A stretch of DNA of 28,438 nucleotides from positions 1-28,438 of the forward strand of contig JBNKEI010000009.1 in assembly GCA_050288705.1 (NCBI GenBank), written 5' to 3'. The position numbers and the translations under genes are program-made. The notes beneath the pieces were generated by a model. The model saw only the letters and a program-made list of their open reading frames with translations. It searched no databases and was not told where the DNA came from. The first letter of the stretch is position 1, and every line of letters begins with the position of its first letter. Of the stretch, positions 1 to 6,575 are shown piece after piece. The DNA is from JBNKEI01 sp050288705. GTDB lineage: Bacteria > Myxococcota > Myxococcia > Myxococcales > UBA5297.

Positions 1-104
1 AATTGGCCTAAAAGTTGCCGGAAGCTGCTTTCAGATTGACTAAATCTTGTGTGCCGGGTCCTTAATCGTGCGGACTTGCAGCTATTCCATCGTGTTTTAT
101 CTCT

Positions 105-123
105 ATGCGTGAGTTTCACGCAT
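105..123. repeat. Perfect 8-bp inverted repeat (hairpin)
   Basis: An 8-base arm (ATGCGTGA) and its exact reverse complement are separated by a 3-base loop. It lies downstream of the minus-strand kinase gene, beyond that gene's likely terminator, and has no T-run on either side. It may be a secondary stop or processing hairpin; no function can be assigned. Confidence 0.4.
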
Positions 124-131
124 GCTTACCG

Positions 132-156
132 AAAAGACACCCACTGCTCTGGTGTC
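132..156 (-). terminator. Probable intrinsic terminator of the kinase gene
   Basis: Read on the minus strand, GACACC and GGTGTC form a 6-bp stem around a 9-base loop, followed directly by TTTT. It begins about 25 bases after the kinase stop codon. The stem is short and the T-run minimal, so the terminator is probable and may be weak. Confidence 0.5.
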
Positions 157-180
157 GTGAGAAACATGGCATCTTCAAGG

Positions 181-1707
181 CTACCAGTTGGCCCGCTTTC
201 TGAAGTAGGAATACAGGTCGACCTCGTCCTTCTGAGTCTTTGTCGTATGCCGACCGAGCCTGTACCCATTCGATTGCCAACCGTTCATCCGGGACGGACC
301 TCGCATGCTGCTGAAAAGATTCTGGTCGGGCAAATCCTGACGGCTGGAGTCGGACCCTTGCGTAGCTCCTGTTTGGGAGGGCACGCTAGCCGTATTTGAA
401 TCGATAGAACCGGCATTGCTCTGGTTGGCGTTTGTTACCGGCGACCTTTTGGCGGTTTGCGCTTCTTGAGCATCTTGAGGCTTGCCAGAAATCAGCTTGT
501 GTTGCAGAAGCATGCGCGTTAATTCGTCGGGGGGATAAGTGTCCGCGAACAAACCTGTCTCCAAGAAGTCGTCGATGGACATGCGCGTACTGGGGTCTTC
601 CGTGCAGAGAAAGTGTTTTGCATCGGCGAAAACTGGAACCCTCTCGGCTTTATGGATTTCGGGTGCGAGTCCTGCTGAGCGATAGAGTTCCTGAATGGTA
701 ATGCCCGTCGAATAGGCATCGCACATTTTTAGATCAATGCCAGGCTGATTTGCTTGTAATTCCGGGGCTATGTATCCGGCGGTGCCGTGACATGCCTTGA
801 TGCTGGTTTCTTGTGTTGCATATCCAGCGTCGATAACCTTGAGAACGCCATCGTATGAAAGCATTACGTTCCCGGGTTTGATGTCCAGATGCTTGAAATC
901 ATGTTGGTGAAGGGCGGCCATGCCTTGTAGGAGCTGCATCACGAGGGAGCGCATAATTTTTTCTTTTTCAACGCGAGGCATGCCCTTCTCGGGAATTGAC
1001 CGGAGCTTTAATGCGAAATCATGAGACCTTTGTTCGCATTGCTCCATGAAGAGCAGCATGAGATCCTTCCCATGTCCGCGTTGCTTCATAAATGGAAGCT
1101 TGAGATCTCTAGTTTCGACGCTGCAATAGTATTTGACCAAGTTGGGGCTGCCGATGTCGTTCCATGCTCTAAGTGCCGTTCTTTCCTTGCCTGCAGACGC
1201 ATTCTCGGGTGAAATCGTCTTCATTGCTACCGGCTCCAAATTCCCATCTCGAGAAAGTTTCGACCCACTATAGACTTGGCCAAAACCTCCGCTGGCAATC
1301 AGGTTTCCGGTATCATAGAGCTCTATGTGGCCACACTGTAAAGAGGGAGATTTGAGAAGCTTTACTTTGCTATGCTTGCCCTGGTCGGTCCCCGTTGTTC
1401 TATCCGGAATAGCTTGCTTAGTATCAACCATCGTGCCGTGAAGGAGTTGTGTTGGCCCCGCGCTTTTTGCATAGTCAAGGAGATCGCCGACCACTGCCTG
1501 GTGGTACCAGTGTTTGCCGAGCCTTTCGGATACGAGCTTTTTGACGTCGCTTTTGGTTGGCGCGGTGGATTCAGACTTTGCGAAAGCTTCACGTGCGTCG
1601 TTCTTGATTTGTTTTTTGAGCTCCGTGAGCTTGCTTCTGTCGTTCTTGGACATGAAGACGCGCGAGACAATGGCGCTTTGGATTTTGTTGATGCGATTCA
1701 CGGCCAT
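181..1707 (-). CDS. Ser/Thr protein kinase with atypical HLD and DAG motifs
   Basis: A Hanks-type kinase domain covers about residues 130-390 of 508. Visible are a glycine-rich loop (SGGFGQVY, about 139-146), the VAMK lysine (163), a catalytic loop HLDIKPGN (273-280), a metal-binding DAG (293-295) and an APE motif (314-316). Catalytic Asp, Lys and Asn are present, but HRD reads HLD and DFG reads DAG, so this is a non-RD kinase that may still be active. The N-terminal 110 residues are charged and helical-looking; the last ~110 are low-complexity and rich in Ser, Gln and Asn. No TM segment is seen, so a cytosolic or secreted protein is likely. The ATG at 1707 was chosen because GGAG lies six bases upstream; an in-frame GTG at 1803 would add 32 residues but has no visible ribosome site. 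Substrate and role are unknown. It is the last gene before a probable terminator and has no obvious operon partner. Confidence 0.85.
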   Translation of the reverse strand: MAVNRINKIQSAIVSRVFMSKNDRSKLTELKKQIKNDAREAFAKSESTAPTKSDVKKLVSERLGKHWYHQAVVGDLLDYAKSAGPTQLLHGTMVDTKQAIPDRTTGTDQGKHSKVKLLKSPSLQCGHIELYDTGNLIASGGFGQVYSGSKLSRDGNLEPVAMKTISPENASAGKERTALRAWNDIGSPNLVKYYCSVETRDLKLPFMKQRGHGKDLMLLFMEQCEQRSHDFALKLRSIPEKGMPRVEKEKIMRSLVMQLLQGMAALHQHDFKHLDIKPGNVMLSYDGVLKVIDAGYATQETSIKACHGTAGYIAPELQANQPGIDLKMCDAYSTGITIQELYRSAGLAPEIHKAERVPVFADAKHFLCTEDPSTRMSIDDFLETGLFADTYPPDELTRMLLQHKLISGKPQDAQEAQTAKRSPVTNANQSNAGSIDSNTASVPSQTGATQGSDSSRQDLPDQNLFSSMRGPSRMNGWQSNGYRLGRHTTKTQKDEVDLYSYFRKRANW

Positions 1708-1713
1708 TTCGAG

Positions 1714-1717
1714 CTCC
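1714..1717 (-). promoter_or_regulatory. Ribosome binding site deciding the kinase start
   Basis: GGAG on the minus strand lies six bases before the ATG at 1707. The longer reading frame starting with GTG at 1803 has no comparable site, so the shorter start is preferred. Confidence 0.5.
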
Positions 1718-1973
1718 AGAATCTTTTGCTTCTGTCGCTTAATTATCGGACCGCTCCCTTGAATGTTGCATGTCTCGGGCGGGCGCCATTCATTAAAAAA
1801 CACGAGGATCGAATTTGGTTTTGAATAATTTTTTGTCTGCTTTTGACGGTTTCAATATTGCATCTATTTTATATAAAAAATTAATAGCATGGGAAATTCC
1901 CGGTATTTTTTATTTATGCTCTTTCCGTGAAACACTTTATCAGGGAAATACTTGCGAAAAATCCAATAATTCG

Positions 1974-2057
1974 GTTCGCCTTGAGCGTAGGGCCAATTCC
2001 CGAAGTCGAAAGGCCCTTCGACCTCGGTACGCTACGCGTACCTACGCTCAGGTGAAC
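1974..2057. repeat. REP-like nested palindromic element
   Basis: Outer arms of 17-18 bases (1974-1991 and 2041-2057) pair with one mismatch and one extra base. Inside are two further palindromes: 14+14 bases at 2000-2027 with two mismatches, and GTACGC/GCGTAC at 2027-2041. The right half carries a split version of the CCTTCGAC...GCTCAGG...GAACGG motif common in dispersed palindromic repeats of environmental bacteria. It lies exactly at the edge between AT-rich and GC-rich DNA. The family assignment is inference; the palindromes are seen directly. Confidence 0.6.
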
Positions 2058-2151
2058 GGGAGCTAGAACTGCTCTCTTCTATGTATAATCTGTTGCCTGG
2101 AAATCCCTTAGTTGTAGGTCGTCCACGAATGGGCCTCGAACAGTAACTCCC

Positions 2152-2165
2152 GGGACTCTCGTCCC
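2152..2165 (-). terminator. Possible terminator hairpin after the sulfatase
   Basis: GGGAC/GTCCC forms a 5-bp stem with a 4-base loop about 20 bases beyond the sulfatase stop. There is no T-run, so it could equally be a chance hairpin. Confidence 0.25.
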
Positions 2166-2185
2166 CCGCCGCCACGAATCAGCCG

Positions 2186-4564
2186 TTACTGCCGGGTGAT
2201 TGCAAGGCGGATCGCGGTTTCCGGGTCAACCCGGTGATCTTCTGCTTCCTCGGTCTCGTCGATCGAAAGCTGAACTCCGATCACCTTGCCGTTGAAGGCG
2301 TTGCCCTGTGGACCGTAGTCAGGTGAGACCGGCGCGCCACCGTCCTGACCGACATCCAGGCCGTCATCGGCTGAGAAAACGGTCATGTGAGTCCTGGGGA
2401 CATTCACTTCGCCGACTTTTTCGCCTTCGAGGTAAAGGGTGGCCTTGCCTCCTTTGCCGCGGCCGCCCCCCTGGTAGGCGAACTCCATGCGGACCTGGCA
2501 CTTTCCTGTTGGGATAGACCGGTCGCTTTCGGCTATGTAGTGCTCAACGCCGGACAAGTTGTAGCAGTACCTGAGTTTGCCGCTCTTGGCGTACAAGCTC
2601 CACCCACCAATGTTGGCGCCCTGGGCGATGATCACACCCTCGGCGCCGTCTTTCGGCACGTCGATTTCGGCGGTGACCGAGTGTGACTTATTCTTGAGGG
2701 ACAGCACGCAGTTCTCGCCCAGCGCCTTCATCCCGCCGAACAGTAGCTGCGTCTTCCCGCGGATCAGCACCGGCCGCCCGGCCAGGTCGGGATCGAAACG
2801 CTCGGCGGTTCGGTCATCGAGGGGTAGCACGTTGTAGCGCACCGCTTCGATGAGGAACAGGCGTTGCAACTCCTCAACCTTCTCCGGCATTTCCTTCGCA
2901 ATGTTCTTCGCCTGGCTCCAGTCCTGGGTGGTGTCGTACAGTTCCCAGATGTCCTGGTCTAGCGGGATGGTATTCTGCCCGACTAGGATCCACGGGGTTC
3001 GATGCTTGGTTACCGCGGTCCAGCCCTTGTGATAGATGCCGCGATTACCGAACATTTCGAAGTACTGCGTCTGGTGACGTTCGGACGCTTTGGCATCGTC
3101 AAAAGTGTACAACATGCTGACACCCTCTATCGGTTTCTGCTGGATACCATCCACGGAAACTGGCTCGGGAATGTTCGCTGCTTCCAGGATGGTGGGGGCC
3201 ACGTCAATCACGTGGGTGAATTGACTGCGGATTTCGCCCTTGGCTTGGATGCCCTTGGGCCAGTGGATGATCGTGCCGTTACGGGTCCCGCCCCAGTGCG
3301 AAGCAACCTGCTTAGTCCACTGGTACGGCGTGTTCATGGCGTGGGCCCAGCCGACGGCGTAATGGTTGTAGGAATTCGGCCCACCGAACTCGTCCAGCAG
3401 CTTCATAAGGCGTTCTGGCGTCTCTAGGTCCTCGAACCCGTTGAAAGGCGCCATTTCGTTGAACACGCCCTTGGTGGTGCCCTCGGCGGAAGCTCCGTTG
3501 TCCCCGATGATGTAGTAGATTAGGGTGTTATCGAGAATCTTCAGCCGCTCGAGCGTATCGATTATCCGCCCGATTTGGTGGTCGGTGTGTTCCAGGAATG
3601 CGGCGTAACACTCCATCTGTCTACGGAGAACCGGCTTAAGCTCCTGGGGCATGTCGTCCCAGGCCGGAATCTCGTTGTGGCGTGCGGTAAGTTCGCAGTC
3701 TTTGGGAACCACGCCCAGCTTCTTCTGGACCTCGATGGTCTTTTCGCGCAGTTTGTCCCAGCCGTCGTCAAATTTACCCTTGTACTTGTCGATCCAATTT
3801 TTGGGCACGTGATGAGGCGCGTGGGTGGCGCCCGGCGCGAAATAGATGAAAAAGGGCTTATCAACGGCTAGCGACTTCTGCTGGCCAATCCAAGCTATGG
3901 CCCTATCGGTGATGTCCTCGGTTAAGTGGTATCCCTTTTCCGGGGTTTTCGGGGTTTCGACGTGATTAGTGCCCTCATGGATAGTGGGGTACCATTGATT
4001 GGCCTCGCCGCCAATAAAGCCGTAGAAGTACTCGAAGCCGCCGCCTCCCGCGGGCCAGGCGTCGAAGGGACCGGCAGGGCTGGCCTGCCACACCGGCACC
4101 TCATGGCATTTGCCAAACTGGGCGGTAGAGTAGCCGTTCAGCCTCAGTGTTTTGGCGAGAGGCGCAACTTCGTTGGGTAGGACCGAACTGTAGCCCGGAG
4201 CGTCGGTGGCGATTTCGGTGATTCCGCCCATGCCGGCAGAGTGATGGTTGCGCCCGGTGAGCAGCGCCTGGCGTGTCGGCGAACAGAGGGCGGTAGTATG
4301 GAAGCGGTTAAACTTCAGACCACCCGCCGCCAATTTCTCAGCCGTAGGTGTATAGCAAGGTCCGCCAAAGGCACTGGAGGCTCCAAAGCCCACATCGTCA
4401 AGCAACACAATCAGCACGTTTGGCGCGCCTTCGGGAGGACGCAGTTCTTCAATGGGTGGAAACTTGCTGTCCGGGTCGTTCGCATCAAATGCGATGAACT
4501 GACTTCTAGGCGGCACTCTCAGCATCGGAAGATGCGAGCGATGTTTCTTGTCTGGTGTGGTCAT
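2186..4564 (-). CDS. Cys-type arylsulfatase (formylglycine-dependent)
   Basis: Sulfate-ester hydrolase of the alkaline phosphatase superfamily, 792 residues. The active-site signature CSPTR (94-98) continues to LLTGR (101-105), with the Cys that is converted to formylglycine. Metal and sulfate ligands are recognisable: the Asp pair in LLDDVG (56-57), Lys152, His248 and the DN pair at 355-356. No export signal is visible at the N-terminus, which suggests a cytoplasmic enzyme. The length fits the long arylsulfatases of the mycobacterial AtsA (Rv0711) type rather than the ~530-residue Pseudomonas enzyme; the C-terminal ~200 residues look like a beta-rich accessory domain. A strong GGAGGGG precedes the ATG. 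It lies directly downstream of its probable maturase, so the two are likely co-transcribed. The G+C-rich codon use differs from the core genes and suggests transfer. The natural substrate cannot be told. Confidence 0.95.
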   Translation of the reverse strand: MTTPDKKHRSHLPMLRVPPRSQFIAFDANDPDSKFPPIEELRPPEGAPNVLIVLLDDVGFGASSAFGGPCYTPTAEKLAAGGLKFNRFHTTALCSPTRQALLTGRNHHSAGMGGITEIATDAPGYSSVLPNEVAPLAKTLRLNGYSTAQFGKCHEVPVWQASPAGPFDAWPAGGGGFEYFYGFIGGEANQWYPTIHEGTNHVETPKTPEKGYHLTEDITDRAIAWIGQQKSLAVDKPFFIYFAPGATHAPHHVPKNWIDKYKGKFDDGWDKLREKTIEVQKKLGVVPKDCELTARHNEIPAWDDMPQELKPVLRRQMECYAAFLEHTDHQIGRIIDTLERLKILDNTLIYYIIGDNGASAEGTTKGVFNEMAPFNGFEDLETPERLMKLLDEFGGPNSYNHYAVGWAHAMNTPYQWTKQVASHWGGTRNGTIIHWPKGIQAKGEIRSQFTHVIDVAPTILEAANIPEPVSVDGIQQKPIEGVSMLYTFDDAKASERHQTQYFEMFGNRGIYHKGWTAVTKHRTPWILVGQNTIPLDQDIWELYDTTQDWSQAKNIAKEMPEKVEELQRLFLIEAVRYNVLPLDDRTAERFDPDLAGRPVLIRGKTQLLFGGMKALGENCVLSLKNKSHSVTAEIDVPKDGAEGVIIAQGANIGGWSLYAKSGKLRYCYNLSGVEHYIAESDRSIPTGKCQVRMEFAYQGGGRGKGGKATLYLEGEKVGEVNVPRTHMTVFSADDGLDVGQDGGAPVSPDYGPQGNAFNGKVIGVQLSIDETEEAEDHRVDPETAIRLAITRQ

Positions 4565-4622
4565 GTAGATCCCCCTCCGGTTCCTTTCTTATGGTTCATG
4601 TCCAAAGCCTAATGTCTTGAAC

Positions 4623-5825
4623 CTATGGTCTGGCGATATGCTTTTGCTTCTTTGTGGAAGTCATGATTTCGTCGGCGTATCGGCCGCTTTTTAGAAGTTC
4701 AGCCATTTTTCGCATTGCTGGTTCGGTGTGTTCGAAGAACGCCTTCAGTCCTGAGCACAGCCAGTTCAAACCGGGTTCTCCGTCGGGCGTTTGAAGGATG
4801 CGGTTCTTAGGGCACTCTCCATGACAGGTGAAGAGGTGCCGACAATTCTGGCAGTAGCGTGGTAGCGTGGACTGCTTGGCAGTGGCAAACGCACGCTGTT
4901 TTTCGCTGTAAACCAACTTGACAAGCGGTGTTTCGGTTATGTTGCCGAGCAGATTTTCCGGTTCGACGAAATGGTCGCAAGAGTAAACATCGCCATTGTG
5001 CTCCAGCGCCAGGGCATCACCGCAAGTCGGACGTAAGGTGCATACCGAGGACGTGCCGTATAGATATGCGGCGAGAATCGCATCAAAGAATGGAACGAAC
5101 ATGGTACCAACATCCCCCTGGAGCCATTCGTCGAAGATTTTGATAAGAAATTGCCCGTATGCATCGGCCGGGACCGTTTGGTGGGTCACTTCCGCTCCAT
5201 TCTGGTTGCCACTAGAGTTCACCGGTTCCACGATTGGAATGAACTGGACATAGCGGGCGCTCATTTGGTCGCGAAAGAAGCGGTAGGTGTCCAGGGGATG
5301 TTGGCTGTTGAGCGCGTTCACGGTGCAGAGGATGTTGAATTTTACCTGATGCTTTTGCATCAGTCGCACCGCTCGTATAACCCGGTCGAAGGTGCCATTC
5401 CCGTTCTTGTCCTTGCGGTACGCATTGTGGAGATAGCGCGGGCCGTCAAGACTGATGCCGACAAGGAAGCCATTCTCGCGCATAAATTGGCACCACTCTT
5501 CGCTAAGCAGAATGCCGTTGGTCTGGATCGTCTGTTCGACCTCTACGCCCGCTTTCTGGTGTTTCCGCACAACTTCCATGGCCTTGCGGAAAAAATCTAG
5601 TCCCATGAGCGTGGGTTCGCCACCTTGCCAGGCGATGGTCGTCTGCCCCGCGCGAAGAGTCTGCCTAATGTAGCGTTGCATTACTGCGTTGCTCATACGG
5701 AACGTACCGCCGGGATAGAGGCGGTCCTTCTTTAAGAAGAAGCAGTAAGCGCAGTCCAGGTTGCACTTGGCCCCAGTGGGCTTTGCCATTACGTGGAATG
5801 TCTGCTTTGTATGGTGATTAGGCAT
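4623..5825 (-). CDS. Anaerobic sulfatase-maturating enzyme (radical SAM, SPASM)
   Basis: This enzyme oxidises the active-site Cys (or Ser) of sulfatases to formylglycine without oxygen, using S-adenosylmethionine. The radical-SAM cluster motif is CX3CX2C at Cys21, Cys25 and Cys28. The SPASM region has cysteines at 262, 268, 283, 325, 328, 334, 338 and 357, matching the two auxiliary clusters of the characterised anSME family. Asp284, next to Cys283, corresponds to the proposed catalytic base. WQGGEPTL (66-73) is the usual GGEP motif. At 400 residues it is full length. The ATG at 5825 has AGGA nine bases upstream. The sulfatase gene starts 58 bases downstream on the same strand, so the maturase and its Cys-type substrate form one operon. 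The partner implies activity under low oxygen. Confidence 0.95.
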   Translation of the reverse strand: MPNHHTKQTFHVMAKPTGAKCNLDCAYCFFLKKDRLYPGGTFRMSNAVMQRYIRQTLRAGQTTIAWQGGEPTLMGLDFFRKAMEVVRKHQKAGVEVEQTIQTNGILLSEEWCQFMRENGFLVGISLDGPRYLHNAYRKDKNGNGTFDRVIRAVRLMQKHQVKFNILCTVNALNSQHPLDTYRFFRDQMSARYVQFIPIVEPVNSSGNQNGAEVTHQTVPADAYGQFLIKIFDEWLQGDVGTMFVPFFDAILAAYLYGTSSVCTLRPTCGDALALEHNGDVYSCDHFVEPENLLGNITETPLVKLVYSEKQRAFATAKQSTLPRYCQNCRHLFTCHGECPKNRILQTPDGEPGLNWLCSGLKAFFEHTEPAMRKMAELLKSGRYADEIMTSTKKQKHIARP

Positions 5826-5998
5826 GGCTTATTTCCTGAACAGACGCGCAGTAACGGTTGCTGGTGGCGGCATTCTTTAATGTCGTCGAGAGTTGCGAAG
5901 ACCATGGCCATAAGAGGCTGCACGATGAACCGGAAGTGGAGCGGCCCGTCTAGTCGGCTAAGGAAGTCGCCAACCACTCTGTGCCATAGCTCATTCAT
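5789..5998 (-). CDS. Small membrane protein upstream of anSME, possibly truncated
   Basis: A 69-residue reading frame whose first 45 residues look genuine: an amphipathic start, the motif FRFIVQPLMAMVF (22-34) forming one hydrophobic helix, then a charged DDIKECR. From memory, similar FRF-x-QPLMA proteins occur as longer multi-helix membrane proteins in other bacteria; if so, the copy here has lost its C-terminal half where the anSME gene begins. Its last 37 bases overlap the anSME coding start. The ATG at 5998 is chosen because the hydrophobic domain follows it; GGAGG lies about a dozen bases upstream. Longer starts up to 6088 exist but look non-coding. It is the first gene of the sulfatase operon. 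Function unknown. Confidence 0.45.
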   Translation of the reverse strand: MNELWHRVVGDFLSRLDGPLHFRFIVQPLMAMVFATLDDIKECRHQQPLLRVCSGNKPCLITIQSRHST

Positions 5999-6102
5999 AG
6001 GTGTAGGCCGTCCCTCCATTGTGCAGATATGAAGACAAAGTGTGCCCCGCCCCGCCTGGCTACTTCGCTGTACCCTGAAGCTCCCCATGGCATCTTCTGC
6101 TG

Positions 6103-6225
6103 CTAAAAGGTCTCTGCGCGCGTCAGAATCCTTATGAATAGGAACAATCCGAGCAGTCCGATAGCAATGCCGACAACCAGGGACACCCTAAAGGTGAGAT
6201 ACTTCTTGGCGGACAAGTTATTCAT
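6103..6225 (-). CDS. Possible small single-pass membrane protein
   Basis: A 40-residue frame with a charged start, one strong hydrophobic helix (about residues 12-33) and a short basic/acidic tail. An in-frame ATG at 6306 would add 27 residues, but that extension runs antisense to the PIN-toxin remnant. Neither start has a convincing ribosome site. It could be a genuine leader-sized membrane protein of the sulfatase operon or a chance frame. No family recognised. Confidence 0.25.
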   Translation of the reverse strand: MNNLSAKKYLTFRVSLVVGIAIGLLGLFLFIRILTRAETF

Positions 6226-6281
6226 GCGTCGGACCGCTTGGAAGTACTCAATCAGAAAATGGTGTCGATATTTTGAGTAGT

Positions 6282-6532
6282 ATGCTAGAAAATCAAATTC
6301 TCCCATTTGGAATGGACGAAGCGCGAGAAGCTGCTTGGCTTTTTAACGCTACAGGAAGAAAGCCTTAAGGGTTGATGCAGTGATTGCAGCTGGTACGATC
6401 GTTGTGGACGCTTGCCTTGCGACTTCGAATATGGATGACCTTGCTTTATTCGAGTCTCATGGACTCAAACAGTTCGGACATGATTATGACTGCTGTCAAT
6501 TAGCTTCCGCAATTTGGTATGAGATAGCATGA
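6282..6532 (+). pseudogene. Frameshifted remnant of a PIN-domain (VapC-type) toxin
   Basis: Two frames together read like the C-terminal two thirds of a PIN RNase. Frame one (6282-6365) gives ENQILPFGMDEAREAAWL and then ALF-like sequence. Frame two (about 6359-6532) gives RVDAVIAAGTIVVDACLATS, then NMDDLALFESHGLK and a short tail ending in TGA. The VDAVIAA and SNMDD segments match the VapC motifs carrying the conserved acidic residues. The shift falls near 6360, beside an AAG-rich run. The N-terminal LDTN motif is missing and no antitoxin is nearby, so this is a dead copy. It is unlike the intact VapC at 15.4 kb. Assignment is by motif reading only. Confidence 0.6.
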
Positions 6533-6575
6533 GTGGTTAACCTATTATTATTTAAGAAGATTCAATGGATTTAAA

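Larger units (their letters stand above)
1708..2185. other. Intergenic region between kinase and sulfatase genes
   Basis: About 480 bases without a convincing gene. The part next to the kinase (about 1810-1970) is very AT-rich and probably carries the kinase promoter, though no clear -35/-10 pair could be chosen. It includes a small GGGAA/TTCCC palindrome near 1892-1902. The middle holds a REP-like palindromic element (1974-2057). The part beside the sulfatase stop is GC-rich with a short GGGAC/GTCCC hairpin. Confidence 0.6.

Noticed and set aside
49..399. Plus-strand frame over the kinase gene end
   Set aside because: Antisense to the kinase coding region, no ribosome site and no domain pattern.
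3002..3427. 141-codon plus-strand frame within the sulfatase
   Set aside because: Mirror frame of GC-rich sulfatase codons; the opposite strand has unmistakable sulfatase motifs.
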